This document shows positions 54,687-64,000 of a stretch of 64,000 bases of DNA, piece by piece (the stretch's first letter is position 1; every line of letters starts with the position of its first letter). The DNA comes from Enterobacteriaceae bacterium RIT714 (GTDB lineage: Bacteria > Pseudomonadota > Gammaproteobacteria > Enterobacterales > Enterobacteriaceae). Both the position numbers and the translations under genes were made by a program. The notes beneath the pieces are model-generated. The model saw only the letters and a program-made list of their open reading frames with translations. It was not told the DNA's origin and ran no database searches. The DNA lies in assembly GCA_009668015.1 (NCBI GenBank), contig WJYB01000001.1, positions 496,001 to 560,000 of the forward strand, in the 5' to 3' direction.

Positions 54687-55634
54687 TTACTGATACGTCA
54701 ATGACAACGTTGCCGAAGTGCTGGCATCACCTGGAGTGACAGTCGATTTAGTCTGATAATAACGGGCGACAATAGGCAGTAACTCTTGTCCACCGGCAGA
54801 CTTCTTCATAACAATGTTTTTGTTAATCTCTAGCGGTGTGTCGTTATATAACAATTGTATGCCTACGCCTTTGGCAGTCCCTGAATCACCCTGCCCGGTC
54901 AGGGCTAATACGCTGGTGGTGCTGACATCCGGATTCTGGGTCCCGTTGAGCGAAACATTAATATTTGCATCTTTATCGCAATTTAATCCCAGATTTTGGC
55001 TGTTGGTTTCTTTTGCCGTAAAACCCACGGTAGAACCAAACTCGGATAACGGGACAGTACCAATTGGGAATGTGAGACTTGGCGTAGTAATGGTACACGC
55101 TAATTGCGTTACCGTCCCGCCTGTTGTTTTGATATATACTCCATCATGATAATTTGTATCATATCCCAGCAGGCGAACCGTACCAATGGTACCCGATTTC
55201 AACTCACCTGATTTTATGTCACCTGTTTTAATCAACTGTATTGTCGCACCATCATACGCCCAGTCTTCAGTCTGACTATTTTGTACAGTACTTTGAGGAT
55301 TATCAAAATTCTTGCCATTCGTTCCTCCGTTAAACATTCTTATTCCTACACCGGCGACATTCGTATCATAGATATGCTCACCTTGAGAACTCAGTGTTGA
55401 TGAATAATCTAAATATAACCCAAATGTATCCATCCCAGTACAGTCAAAGCCGTAATAAGTAGCAGTCGGCGTTACTAACGTATTGATCACTGACCCAATC
55501 GGTGCGTCTCTTTGCACGATGGTATTCCCTAATGACGATGTCGTTGTTTGCACTGCTACCCTGGAACAGGTTGCATTGACATTGTATGAAAATAATACCA
55601 TCAGGAATGCTGTAAATATTAAAATTCGTTTCAT
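54687..55634 (-). CDS. Two-domain fimbrial tip adhesin
   Basis: 315 aa, about twice pilin length. Signal peptide 1-21 (NVNA/TC), an N-terminal lectin-type domain (about 22-185, unlike FimH in detail, with a disulphide candidate C...FDCTG), then a pilin domain beginning at LACTITTPSLTFPIG and ending in ATLSLTYQ. It should sit at the fimbrial tip and determine binding; ligand unknown. The start MKRILIF is chosen for its signal peptide; in-frame ATGs at 55649 and 55676 are alternatives. Confidence 0.85.
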   Translation of the reverse strand: MKRILIFTAFLMVLFSYNVNATCSRVAVQTTTSSLGNTIVQRDAPIGSVINTLVTPTATYYGFDCTGMDTFGLYLDYSSTLSSQGEHIYDTNVAGVGIRMFNGGTNGKNFDNPQSTVQNSQTEDWAYDGATIQLIKTGDIKSGELKSGTIGTVRLLGYDTNYHDGVYIKTTGGTVTQLACTITTPSLTFPIGTVPLSEFGSTVGFTAKETNSQNLGLNCDKDANINVSLNGTQNPDVSTTSVLALTGQGDSGTAKGVGIQLLYNDTPLEINKNIVMKKSAGGQELLPIVARYYQTKSTVTPGDASTSATLSLTYQ

Positions 55635-55659
55635 AATATGTTCTTTCATGATGAAAAAA

Positions 55660-58197
55660 TTAATTACATACTTCAACAGCTGTAATTATGCCGTTTCGTT
55701 TTTTGTCTTCTGCTAAGGAGTAGCTAAGATTACATTGTTGTTCAGCGTCCTTACCCCAACCTACGAGTAATTTTCCGCTGCTATTTAATCCTGAGAGATA
55801 AACTTGTCCCGCATCACCCACAATAAATCCTTGCGAATCCTGGCTACCGTCGACCGTCACCGTTGCGCCAAATGGTACCGGCTGCCCATTGGCTCGCATC
55901 AAGGTCATGAGGACTCTCAGGCCCACATTCGCGTTATAGTCTGCACGAACCACAGCCCCACGAGTCGGTACCACTGTTTTGGTGGTTAACTCAAGTTCGA
56001 CATCATCCGGCATCGTTTCTGTGTCGAGGGCAATATCGTTTTTACGATATGGTGACATATTGCTGACAACGGTATAACCACGGAAGTCTGTACTGGCACC
56101 GGTCTGGTTAGAGATACCTACTCCGCCTGCGCCAGGCGCTTTGACAAGCGCAATAGTTTCGCCAAACGGTTGAGCAAAGGTCACGCCATTTTCATGCGCC
56201 AGAATACCGCCTGAGATACCGTAGTTCATACGTTCAGAGCTTTCGTCATAGCTATAGCCACCGTTCACTTCGCCATAGGTGCCACGGTAATCAGCATTGA
56301 CGTTACCGTTGCTGCCCATGCCGCCGGTTCCATAACCTTCCTGAACGTTCCAGCTCAGCGCATTGCCTTGCAGCGCAGTACCACTCATACCCACCGTATG
56401 AGTGGTGTTACCTTGTTTACTGCTACTCATGCTGTAGTTAGCATAGGTATTGCTCAGGAAGCGATCCAACGGAATGCTGATGTTAAAGGCGAAGATCTGG
56501 TCTTTATCATAACGCTCGCTACCGTTATCACCGCTGCCGTAGCCATTTTTGTTATAGCTATAGTTCATGCCATAGGAGATCCCTTTCCATGAGTTGTTGT
56601 AACTCAGGCCATAGGACTCCATTGACTTACCGTCATTCCAGTAATCTTCTTTCACCGCGCTGGCGGTCAGGGCCCCAAAGTTTTCGCCCAGCGTCTGGCT
56701 AACGGTTAATTCCGCGCGGTTACGTCGACGATCCTGGAGCGCACTTTGATCACCATAGGAATCCAGAACTTCCTGCATGTCGTAGTAGCCAGCTGTTGAA
56801 TAGCGATACCCGGCAATCGAGAAGTTGGTTCCTGTTTCGGCGAAGTTTTTCGCATAGCGGATTCGCCATGACTGGCCGCTCTCTTTTATCTGATCCTTCG
56901 GCGTTGACCAGGCCTGAGTCACATCGGCAGAAATTGCACCGATATCACCCATGTTTTTACCTACACCGGCAGCAAGAGACTGATAATGGCTGGACTCCTG
57001 GATACCACCGTAAATCGTGAAACCATGAGGTAGACCATAGATTGCCGTTCCTTGCGCCATCGGCGTTTCGTCAACATCACTGTTGTAGGAGCGATACTGA
57101 CCGCCGGTCACGCTGTATTTCAGATGCCCTTCACGCTGTAAGACAGGTACTGAGGCGAATGGTACGACAAAATTCTGCTCACTACCGTCAGCCTCTTTAA
57201 TTGTCACGTTCAGGTCACCGGAGCCACCCGTTGGGTACATATCGGTGATTTCAAACGAGCCAGGTGCAACATAGCTCTGGTAAATGATATAACCATTTTG
57301 CCGGATAACAATTTGCGCATTGGTCCGCGCGATACCACGAACCACTGGCGCATAACCCTTCAGGCTATCTGGCAGCATGTCATCATCAGATGCCAACTGA
57401 GCACCGCGGAAAGGAATACTGTCAAAGACATCGGACGGGGATGAACTGTCACCCAGTGTTAACTGACTTTTCAGAGCAACGATATTGCGCTGAGCGTAAG
57501 TATAAACAGTGTCCCATTTGTCCTGCCCATCAGTATCCCGATTCCAGGTCGTGTAATTACGCAACCGCCACGCTCCAAGGTTCACCCCAGGACGCAGGTT
57601 AGCGTATTGGCTGTTGGTATCCTTACCATTGCCTTTACGTGCGGAAGTGTTATCACCAGTCAGGCTATAGTTGAGCAATACTGCGGGGATGCCCTCATCC
57701 CACATATCAGGTGCGACATAGCCACGGGCTTCTGGTGAAAGTGCCGCCTGTGGAATACTGAACACCAATTTCTGTGCGCTAAAAAGGAATTCTGCTTTTG
57801 CTTGCGGAATTGCAGCCAGGTTCGCACACTCGGCCTCTTTGCCTAATTCCGGGAACAGGTTTGTTTTGATCCCGTAGTTTTGCAACAAGCCAACTGTGAT
57901 ACAAGGCTGCAGGTTTTCATCGCCGTTGGCTAACTTAACGGATTTGAATTCAATTTCCCGTGTATCCACCATTTGGTCATTGATAATTACGTCGACGCGA
58001 TATTTACCAGGTGCCTGAGAGCCTTCTTCAAAACCCGAAAGGTCAGTTCCTCTTGAAGAAGGGTTATCAACTTCCAGTAGCGCTGGGTTAAAATATTCAC
58101 GTGCGTAGCCTGGATGCATTACCGATGGTAAAGATAATGCAATCAAAGCCGCCAGACGCGCATATCTGAAATGTACACTTCTGAATTCCGAATTCAT
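55660..58197 (-). CDS. Outer-membrane fimbrial usher (FimD/PapC family)
   Basis: 845-aa usher: signal peptide about 1-33, N-terminal chaperone-binding domain (YFNPALLEVDNPS), 24-strand barrel with plug, and C-terminal domains with a final Cys (AVEVCN). Key family segments are SYVAPGSFEITDMYPTGGSGDL and the barrel-end KTVVPTRGAVVRADY. Receives chaperone-subunit complexes and assembles the fimbria. Confidence 0.94.
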   Translation of the reverse strand: MNSEFRSVHFRYARLAALIALSLPSVMHPGYAREYFNPALLEVDNPSSRGTDLSGFEEGSQAPGKYRVDVIINDQMVDTREIEFKSVKLANGDENLQPCITVGLLQNYGIKTNLFPELGKEAECANLAAIPQAKAEFLFSAQKLVFSIPQAALSPEARGYVAPDMWDEGIPAVLLNYSLTGDNTSARKGNGKDTNSQYANLRPGVNLGAWRLRNYTTWNRDTDGQDKWDTVYTYAQRNIVALKSQLTLGDSSSPSDVFDSIPFRGAQLASDDDMLPDSLKGYAPVVRGIARTNAQIVIRQNGYIIYQSYVAPGSFEITDMYPTGGSGDLNVTIKEADGSEQNFVVPFASVPVLQREGHLKYSVTGGQYRSYNSDVDETPMAQGTAIYGLPHGFTIYGGIQESSHYQSLAAGVGKNMGDIGAISADVTQAWSTPKDQIKESGQSWRIRYAKNFAETGTNFSIAGYRYSTAGYYDMQEVLDSYGDQSALQDRRRNRAELTVSQTLGENFGALTASAVKEDYWNDGKSMESYGLSYNNSWKGISYGMNYSYNKNGYGSGDNGSERYDKDQIFAFNISIPLDRFLSNTYANYSMSSSKQGNTTHTVGMSGTALQGNALSWNVQEGYGTGGMGSNGNVNADYRGTYGEVNGGYSYDESSERMNYGISGGILAHENGVTFAQPFGETIALVKAPGAGGVGISNQTGASTDFRGYTVVSNMSPYRKNDIALDTETMPDDVELELTTKTVVPTRGAVVRADYNANVGLRVLMTLMRANGQPVPFGATVTVDGSQDSQGFIVGDAGQVYLSGLNSSGKLLVGWGKDAEQQCNLSYSLAEDKKRNGIITAVEVCN

Positions 58198-58278
58198 TAA
58201 AGTAAAGCCCCTTTTGGAACAAGCAGAAACCTGTTTTGTTCGAACTGCCCTGTAATATTATTTAAGTCAATTGGTTAG

Positions 58279-58956
58279 TTAAATTGATGATTTATGTGCA
58301 TCACCTGCACTACCATAATCGCTGATTAATTTGAACGTCACCTGCCCGCCACTTACGCCAGCAGGTAAAGCAAAGCGTGCTGATGTGCCCGGTGCAACAT
58401 ATGTCACGTCCAACACTTTTTTTCCACTAACGTTTATTTCATTAAAGTTCATGTAATAATTAGTGGGATTTGTAACCTGAATGTCATTACCTGATTTCTG
58501 CCATATTAATTTATCCGCCATTGCTTCAGGCGAACTTCCCGCCAACACAGTTGGACGATAGATAAGCTTAATACGTGTTTTAACCGCAACCTGGAGAGTG
58601 TTTTCTTTTTTCTCAGCAGATGGGATGGATTTTACATTCAACCAGAACATCGACTCTTTATCTTCGGGAACAGCTCCAGCACGAACAATTCGCATCATAT
58701 TCTTCTGCCCTTGATCGAGACGATATAGCGGCGGAGTAATAATAAAGGGAGCTTTCTCAGCGCCACCATTTGGCATATCAATCCATGACTGAATCAGATA
58801 CGGTACGTTGTCGGCGTTATTGACACTCAGTGAAGCTTCCTTTTTTCCACCATCATAAATAACACGGGTGCCACCGATGACGACGCCTGCATTAACGGCA
58901 GTTGAACCCATAACAGCCAGTAATCCGGCGAGGATAGTTTTATGGAGTAATTTCAT
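58279..58956 (-). CDS. Periplasmic fimbrial chaperone (FimC/PapD family)
   Basis: 225 aa: signal peptide (about 1-23, cleavage at VNA/GV) and two Ig domains. The family landmarks are VIGGTRVIYDGGKKEASLSVNN, the subunit-anchoring Arg near the N-terminus, FWLNVKSIP and the basic KTRIKLIYRP strand. Caps pilins until they reach the usher. ATG 58956 (AGGTG upstream) preferred to an in-frame start 30 bases earlier. Confidence 0.93.
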   Translation of the reverse strand: MKLLHKTILAGLLAVMGSTAVNAGVVIGGTRVIYDGGKKEASLSVNNADNVPYLIQSWIDMPNGGAEKAPFIITPPLYRLDQGQKNMMRIVRAGAVPEDKESMFWLNVKSIPSAEKKENTLQVAVKTRIKLIYRPTVLAGSSPEAMADKLIWQKSGNDIQVTNPTNYYMNFNEINVSGKKVLDVTYVAPGTSARFALPAGVSGGQVTFKLISDYGSAGDAHKSSI

Positions 58957-58971
58957 ATGTTCACCTTTAAG

Positions 58972-59000
58972 AAAAAAACGGGCCAATAAAAATCAGCCCG
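58972..59000 (-). terminator. Partial terminator after the major pilin gene
   Basis: On the minus strand a 5-bp stem CGGGC/GCCCG with a 12-base AT-rich loop is followed by seven T's. It lies between the major pilin and chaperone genes, so most transcripts would carry only the pilin gene, as in other fimbrial operons. Confidence 0.7.
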
Positions 59001-59031
59001 AATATCAGATTCTTTGGGAAAAGAAAATTTA

Positions 59032-59556
59032 TTAGTTATAGTTCACAGTGAACTGAGCAACTGAGTTTGCTGGGCCAGCGGTTACAGCTGCAGCTTGCTG
59101 AATATAACGAGCAACGAATGGCAGCACGTTGTCCCCTTCAGCCAAAGTCATGCTGCTGCTTGGTGTAAACAGAGTCACAACTTTATTAGAGGAGTCAGAA
59201 AGCTGAATACCCACGCCAGTTGCCACGCCAGTTTCAGTGGTCAGTGCCAGAACGCTGTCATCGCCAGCGTAAGCAGTACCATCAAACTTCACCGTTGCGC
59301 TGGTGACAGTGGTCGGGCACTTGGTAAGCTTCAGATTAAACTTAGTCGCGGACGCTGTTGAACCTTTGCCGGTAAACGCGGATTTAGCAACGCTACCCAT
59401 TGAAACTTCCATTGTATTATTCGCACCGATATCTACAGTACAGGCTGAATCCAAAACTTCACCGGTGAAATTAATGGTGCCGTCAGATGCCAATACAGAG
59501 GCAGAAGATAATACAGATACAGCTGCAATAGCAGTGGCAATGAAAGTCTTTTTCAT
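59032..59556 (-). CDS. Major fimbrial subunit (FimA-like)
   Basis: 174-aa pilin: signal peptide (1-23, VLA/SD), cysteine pair DSACTVDIG and KLTKCPTT, C-terminal AQFTVNYN donor-strand-acceptor motif. First gene of the minus-strand cluster pilin-chaperone-usher-adhesin-minor pilins. AGGA precedes the ATG. Confidence 0.92.
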   Translation of the reverse strand: MKKTFIATAIAAVSVLSSASVLASDGTINFTGEVLDSACTVDIGANNTMEVSMGSVAKSAFTGKGSTASATKFNLKLTKCPTTVTSATVKFDGTAYAGDDSVLALTTETGVATGVGIQLSDSSNKVVTLFTPSSSMTLAEGDNVLPFVARYIQQAAAVTAGPANSVAQFTVNYN

Positions 59557-60033
59557 ATAACATTCCTAGATAAATTTGCCAAAATATCAGAACACCGACA
59601 ATCAATTATATTGTACGACGTTACCTTTATTTACGGTTGGTGTGTTTCAGTTTAAATGATTGTTTATTTAAAGTGTCTTCACATTAAATAGGCAATCCCT
59701 GTTGAATCGAAAAAGCATTTACGAAATTAATATTATTTCCGTATTCGTTTCGATGGAAAGCATTTTGAATTAAAACAAATAATGGTTCCACTAACACAAA
59801 GTCTAAAAGTAGACATGAATTCAGGCTCCATCCCACTTTATTACTTACATGATTACAAAGGGTTTTTATCACGCAATAAGCTAAATCTAAAGTTCAATAA
59901 CTCGACAAAACTGGGAGTGAAAGTACTTTGAATGTATAAGCATTCACCCTGTAAGCAAGGTGTAGCGCAGGATTGGTGCAATCTGGAGTCTATGCTACAA
60001 TACTAAAAACACAGGTTACTCTAATTCGCAATC
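59557..60033. promoter_or_regulatory. Divergent promoter region of the fimbrial operon and its regulator
   Basis: 477 AT-rich bases between the divergent pilin and IprA-like genes. I looked for an invertible element (paired short inverted repeats as in the fim switch) and saw none; short reading frames within (for example 59684-59872) look random. Confidence 0.5.
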
Positions 60034-60675
60034 ATGACAAAAAAAATGAACCCTTCTCGACCATTAAGCATGTTAAGGTCTCCTTACACGGATATATTCT
60101 TTGAGAAACTTGATTCTTATGTGAAATATAAAACATATCCGGTGGGGACATGGTTACGTATGCAGTCTCCCGAAGTCCGTAACTGCTACCTCGTTCGCAC
60201 GGGGGTTATCCATCTTTATCGCCAGCCGGAAGATGTGCTTATCGGCGTATTTGAAGCACCCAGTATCCGAGGTTTAGTCCCGGAAACGGGCAGTCTGGAG
60301 CTTTCCTTCCGGGTTGCCGCGGTCTCCGAGATTGCGCACATCAGCTATCCAGATCTGATAAAAATCATTGAAGATAATAATTTATGGGAAATTTTCGCTA
60401 AGCACATGCAGGTGCTTGCCAGTTCGCTTTTCGTGCATATGACGCATATCACCTCGCCCAGCGCCTACGAAGCGATTCGTTTTCAGCTGATTGAGCTAAT
60501 GAGCCTGTCACCCGCGATTCGCGACAACATTACGGCTGAGAAATACATTCGCAGTAAAACCCAGCTTTCACGCAGCGGTATCATGCGCATTCTTGCCCAG
60601 TTAAAAGCGGGTGGCTACATTGTATTAAATAATGGAGTTTTAAAAGAAATTATCAATCTACCTGCTAAATACTAA
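60034..60675 (+). CDS. IprA/YaiV-like winged-helix regulator, probable fimbrial regulator
   Basis: 213 aa. The N-terminal half (about 20-130) is a cyclic-nucleotide-binding-type beta barrel lacking an obvious nucleotide site (DVLIGVFEAPSIRGLVPE); the C-terminal winged helix is YIRSKTQLSRSGIMRILAQLKAGGYIVLNNG. The pattern, including the final NLPAKY, follows E. coli YaiV/IprA. Divergent from the fimbrial genes, which it may control; direct evidence is lacking. No strong ribosome site is seen; ATG 60046 is an alternative. Confidence 0.8.
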   Translation: MTKKMNPSRPLSMLRSPYTDIFFEKLDSYVKYKTYPVGTWLRMQSPEVRNCYLVRTGVIHLYRQPEDVLIGVFEAPSIRGLVPETGSLELSFRVAAVSEIAHISYPDLIKIIEDNNLWEIFAKHMQVLASSLFVHMTHITSPSAYEAIRFQLIELMSLSPAIRDNITAEKYIRSKTQLSRSGIMRILAQLKAGGYIVLNNGVLKEIINLPAKY

Positions 60676-60843
60676 CAGGTTCAAGTAATCCAGGATTATC
60701 TTTAAAGTCTCAGTTTATTCTTTTTATTAACGATTTTTATTTAACGTTATTCATTTAGTTAATATATTACTATTTATGATAGTTTGTGGCTTACGGACAG
60801 ACGGCCCACATTAGATTTTGTTGCAGAGCCACCCTTTTCTTTT

Positions 60844-60879
60844 ATCCCCCGCAGCGGATAGTTTTCCGCTGCGGGGGAT
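60844..60879. other. Strong 15-bp hairpin after fdnI
   Basis: ATCCCCCGCAGCGGA (60844-60858) and its exact complement (60865-60879) with a 6-base loop. T's occur only on the 5' side of the plus strand, so it is not a textbook terminator for either strand; it probably protects or ends the fdn mRNA. The rest of 60676-60905 shows nothing else. Confidence 0.65.
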
Positions 60880-60905
60880 ACGCTTGACGTATCGCTGAAA
60901 GCGAT

Positions 60906-61559
60906 TTACTTCATACCTTTGGTACTCTCGTTCTTCGCTTCCATGCGCTCGACATCACGATACCAGCGAGGATGGTGTTTCTGCGCCCAACGACGGCTCA
61001 CCTTCCCTTCAATCATCCCTTTAATCGACCCTTTAACCCAGAATGCCATATACATATGGATCAGGATGGCATGGATCAAAATAATGGCTGACGTGGCATG
61101 GATCAGCAGGCTGTAGCGAATCACCTGAATCGGGAAATAATGAGCAAAGTACGGACGCCAGATAATCACGCCCGACACCAGCAAAACAAAAATCATGCTC
61201 ATGATGGTCCAGAACATCATCTTTTGTCCGGCATTATATTTACCGACTTTCGCGACTTTATGTTCATTCCCTTTCAGGACTTCAACAATGCCCTTTACCC
61301 ACGGAATATCCTGCTTGTCCGGAATGTTGTGATGCACAAAGCGGACAAACATAAACATCAGCGCCACGAATATCAGCACCCCAAAGAATGGATGCAGGAT
61401 CCGCCCCATCTGCGGCGTCCCGAAGGTCTCGGTCAGCCATTGCAGCGTCGGGAAGAAGAACGAAATACCCGAGACCGCCACCAGGAAGAAGCAGATCACC
61501 ACCGTCCAGTGACAGGCGCGGTCGATAAACTTCGTGCGCACAATCCATGACTTACTCAT
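60906..61559 (-). CDS. fdnI: Formate dehydrogenase-N cytochrome b556 subunit FdnI
   Basis: 217-aa, four-TM di-haem cytochrome b of the nitrate-inducible formate dehydrogenase. Very close to E. coli FdnI ([50 protein letters not shown]), with the haem-ligand histidines kept. Passes electrons from FdnH to menaquinone. Its ATG lies 8 bases inside the fdnH end; further upstream starts are in the fdnH coding region. Confidence 0.96.
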   Translation of the reverse strand: MSKSWIVRTKFIDRACHWTVVICFFLVAVSGISFFFPTLQWLTETFGTPQMGRILHPFFGVLIFVALMFMFVRFVHHNIPDKQDIPWVKGIVEVLKGNEHKVAKVGKYNAGQKMMFWTIMSMIFVLLVSGVIIWRPYFAHYFPIQVIRYSLLIHATSAIILIHAILIHMYMAFWVKGSIKGMIEGKVSRRWAQKHHPRWYRDVERMEAKNESTKGMK

Positions 61560-62436
61560 GATGATCCTCCTCGTCATCATCCACCTCTTTATTGGGTCCG
61601 ATGCCAATGTAGTGATAGATAAGCCCGGCAAAGGTGGCGATAAAGCCCGCTGCGGCCAGTGGTTTTAAGGCCCCTTTCCACAGACTAATGGACGTATCAA
61701 TCGCCGGATCTTTTGGCAGATTGTGATACAGCTCCGGCTGGTCATTATGATGCAAGACATACATCACATGCGTTCCGCCTACCCCCTGCGGGTTGTAAAT
61801 CCCGGCATGCTCGTAGCCGCGCGCTTTCAGCTTGTCGACACGCTCCTGGGCCACCTCAAGCATCTCTTTTTTGGTACCGAAATGAATAGCCCCGGTCGGA
61901 CAGGTTTTCACGCAGGCAGGCTCCTGCCCGACGCTGACACGATCCACGCACAGCGTGCATTTGTAGACCCGGTTATCCTCTTTATTCAGCCGCGGAACAT
62001 TGAATGGGCAACCGGCGATGCAGTAGCCACACCCGATGCAGTTGTCCTGCTGAAAATCGACGATACCATTGGCATACTGAATAATTGCACCGGCCGACGG
62101 GCAGGCTTTCAGACAGCCAGGATCCTCGCAGTGCATGCAGCCATCTTTACGGATCAGCCACTCAAGCTTGCCGTTTTGATCGGTTTCGCTAAAACGCATG
62201 ACCGTCCAGGATTTAGCGCTTAAATCCGCCGGATTATCGTAAACGCCAACGCAGTGCCCGACCTCATCGCGAATATCATTCCACTCTGAACAGGCGACCT
62301 GGCAGGCTTTGCAGCCCACGCAGGAAGAGACATCAATCAGCTTAGCCACTTCCGCCTTGTAATCCCGCGCACGAGGCGCGGGAGTCATGGAGTTGGTCGC
62401 GGAGCGTTTGATAATGTCTTGTGTTTCCATTGCCAT
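61552..62436 (-). CDS. fdnH: Formate dehydrogenase-N iron-sulfur subunit FdnH
   Basis: 294 aa, same length as E. coli FdnH. Four [4Fe-4S] clusters are indicated by the cysteine groups [38 protein letters not shown] and CTLCVDRV...CVKTC. A C-terminal TM helix (about 255-278) anchors it on the periplasmic side. Follows fdnG by 11 bases. Confidence 0.97.
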   Translation of the reverse strand: MAMETQDIIKRSATNSMTPAPRARDYKAEVAKLIDVSSCVGCKACQVACSEWNDIRDEVGHCVGVYDNPADLSAKSWTVMRFSETDQNGKLEWLIRKDGCMHCEDPGCLKACPSAGAIIQYANGIVDFQQDNCIGCGYCIAGCPFNVPRLNKEDNRVYKCTLCVDRVSVGQEPACVKTCPTGAIHFGTKKEMLEVAQERVDKLKARGYEHAGIYNPQGVGGTHVMYVLHHNDQPELYHNLPKDPAIDTSISLWKGALKPLAAAGFIATFAGLIYHYIGIGPNKEVDDDEEDHHE

Positions 62437-62447
62437 TGTAGCGCTCC

Positions 62448-64000
62448 TTACGCTTTCTCGATGTTAACCAGAAACGCCTTATATTCCGGCGTTTGCGAGT
62501 TGGAATCGCCGACGTTTGGCGTCAGGGTATTGGCGAGATAACCTTTCTGCGCCACCCCTTCAAAGCCCCAGTGCAGCGGGATCCCCACGGTTTCCACCTG
62601 CTGACCATTCACCTGAAGCGTTTGCAGGCGACGGGTCACCACCGCCACGGCGCGAATAAAGCCGCGTTTACTGCTCACCTTCACGCGATCGCCATTCGCG
62701 ATCCCCTTCGCACTGGCCAGCGTCTCGCTGATTTCGACAAACTGTTCCGGCTGCGCAATGGCATTGAGCCGCGCGTGCTTGGTCCAGGTATGGAAATGTT
62801 CAGTCAGACGATAAGTGGTCCCGACGTACGGGAACTTATCTTTCTTACCTAAACGCAACGCATCGTCTTCATACAGGCGAACGACCGGGCTTGACACTAC
62901 ATTCGGATGCAGCGGATTAGTTCCCAGCGGCGTTTCCATCGGTTCGTAATGTTCCGGGAAGGGTCCTTCCGCCAGCTTATCGAGGGCAAACAGACGACCC
63001 AGCCCTTCTGGCTGCATGATAAATGGCCCGGTGGCGCTGCCCGGCGCGGCGGTATTAAAGTCCGGGATATCGTTCCCGGTCCATTTCGTCCCGTTCCACG
63101 CGATCAGCATTCGCTTCGGATCCCACGGCTTACCGTTAATATCCGCAGAAGCGCGGTTATACAGCACCCGTCGGTTCATCGGCCACGCCCAGGCCCAGCC
63201 CAGCGTATTGCCTAATCCGGATGGATCGGCGTTATCGCGGTTGGCCATCTGGTTGCCCTGCTCGGTCCAGCTTCCGGCGTAGATCCAGCAGGATGATGCC
63301 GTCGAGCCGTCATCACGCAGCAGCGCAAAGCTGTTCAGCAGCTGGCCTTTCTTCGCCAGCAGCGTGCCGTTCGCATCAAAGAGATCTGCCAGCGCATAGC
63401 CGTTGTTCTCTTTGGCCACTTCCTCCGACTCCGGATGATCCGGGCGCTTATAGTCCCAGCTCATTTTCAGCAGAGGCTCAGCGCCTTTGCCGCCTTCGTT
63501 GCGATACATATCGCGCAGGCGATGGTAAATGCCGGCAAGAATTTCGCCGTCATTACGCGCTTCACCCGGTGCATCTTGCCCTTTCCAGTGCCACTGCAGC
63601 CAGCGACCGGAGTTAGCGATAGACCCGTCTTCTTCCGCAAAACAGGTCGATGGCAGACGGAATACTTCAGTCTGAATCGACGCCGTATCCACATCGTTCA
63701 TTTCACCGTGGTTCTGCCAGAAGTTAGAGGTTTCTGTCACCAGCGGATCAATCACCACCATGTATTTCAGCTTGCTTAAGCTGCGGACAACTTTGTTTTT
63801 ATCCGGGAAGGAGGCGACCGGGTTAAAGCCCTGGCAGATATAGCCGGTGACGTTGCCCTTATCCATCATGTTGAAATACTTGATGACGTCGTAAGCCTGG
63901 TCCCATTTCGGCAACCACTCATAGCCCCAGTCATTCTCTTTCTGCGCCGCATCGCCGTAGAAAGATTTCATCAGGCTGACAAAGAACTTCGGATAGTTGC
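62448..64000 (-). CDS. fdnG: Formate dehydrogenase-N catalytic subunit FdnG, C-terminal half
   Basis: Partial: about 517 codons remain of a protein of about 1015 aa; the frame is open to the window edge. The visible part covers the later molybdopterin domain and the C-terminal molybdopterin-dinucleotide-binding barrel ([37 protein letters not shown]), ending FLVNIEKA. The twin-arginine signal, [4Fe-4S] site and selenocysteine (UGA) codon lie outside. Oxidises formate in the periplasm for nitrate respiration. Confidence 0.97.
   Translation of the reverse strand, partial: NYPKFFVSLMKSFYGDAAQKENDWGYEWLPKWDQAYDVIKYFNMMDKGNVTGYICQGFNPVASFPDKNKVVRSLSKLKYMVVIDPLVTETSNFWQNHGEMNDVDTASIQTEVFRLPSTCFAEEDGSIANSGRWLQWHWKGQDAPGEARNDGEILAGIYHRLRDMYRNEGGKGAEPLLKMSWDYKRPDHPESEEVAKENNGYALADLFDANGTLLAKKGQLLNSFALLRDDGSTASSCWIYAGSWTEQGNQMANRDNADPSGLGNTLGWAWAWPMNRRVLYNRASADINGKPWDPKRMLIAWNGTKWTGNDIPDFNTAAPGSATGPFIMQPEGLGRLFALDKLAEGPFPEHYEPMETPLGTNPLHPNVVSSPVVRLYEDDALRLGKKDKFPYVGTTYRLTEHFHTWTKHARLNAIAQPEQFVEISETLASAKGIANGDRVKVSSKRGFIRAVAVVTRRLQTLQVNGQQVETVGIPLHWGFEGVAQKGYLANTLTPNVGDSNSQTPEYKAFLVNIEKA

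Noticed and set aside
59684-59872. 62-codon minus-strand frame in the fimbrial promoter region
   Set aside because: Random-looking AT-rich sequence without a ribosome site.
59557-60033. Invertible fim-type phase switch
   Set aside because: No matching short inverted repeats were seen at the two ends of the region and no recombinase gene is nearby.
60844-60879. Intrinsic terminator of fdnI
   Set aside because: Stem is excellent but no T-tract follows on the minus strand, so it is recorded as a hairpin of unclear role.

Overview
The window is chromosomal DNA of a member of the Enterobacteriaceae (Enterobacter, Lelliottia or Leclercia-like; I cannot fix the genus). The evidence is a backbone in E. 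coli order (ddpXABCDF, osmC, bdm, sra, maeA, adhP, fdnIHG, with digH and hipBA nearby), protein sequences close to the E. coli ones, and a moderately GC-rich base composition. Accessory blocks absent from that E. coli interval have been inserted between the backbone genes.

1-16.1 kb: polyamine block. A MocR-type regulator converges on a long minus-strand run: aminobutyraldehyde-type dehydrogenase, exported NTF2-like protein, Tat-exported FAD spermidine dehydrogenase, tri-haem cytochrome c, then ccmABCDEFGH with start/stop overlaps at most junctions. Divergent from it are a GntR regulator and a soluble Cache-domain protein, then an APC permease. The layout suggests a self-contained module that imports or oxidises polyamines in the periplasm, passes electrons to a dedicated cytochrome c, and carries its own cytochrome assembly genes.

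16.5-21.7 kb: a small membrane protein that looks like an orphan immunity protein, preceded by the broken tail of another gene; a LysR gene split by a one-base frameshift; a pair of YdcZ/DUF606 half-size transporters; a VF530-type protein; digH (peptidoglycan glycosyl hydrolase lipoprotein) and dsbG. 21.7-28.3 kb: complete sucrose regulon scrKYABR with three near-identical ScrR operators. 28.3-32.9 kb: a BLUF-EAL light-responsive c-di-GMP phosphodiesterase, hipBA with four TATCC-N8-GGATA operators, and a membrane-anchored alpha/beta hydrolase.

33.1-41 kb: a nitrogen-type (sigma54-like promoter) operon: RpiR-family regulator, ddpX, ddpABCDF and an appended PL5-like alginate lyase gene. 41-46.5 kb: osmC, a LysR gene divergent from a metallo-hydrolase-fold gene with a degenerate metal motif, a VOC protein behind a hairpin that covers its ribosome site, bdm, sra, maeA and a tandem duplicated terminator/repeat unit.

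46.7-53.3 kb: an ABC-F gene preceded by a 27-codon leader peptide and a strongly structured untranslated region (a good candidate for ribosome-sensing regulation); an AT-rich two-gene cassette of unknown function flanked by copies of the sequences that flank ppa/adhP; a secreted inorganic pyrophosphatase; adhP; and an AraJ-like MFS transporter. 53.5-60.7 kb: a chaperone-usher fimbrial cluster with a divergent IprA/YaiV-like regulator. 60.9-64 kb: formate dehydrogenase-N genes fdnI, fdnH and the C-terminal half of fdnG, which runs off the window. I found no tRNA, rRNA, insertion sequence, phage or CRISPR array.
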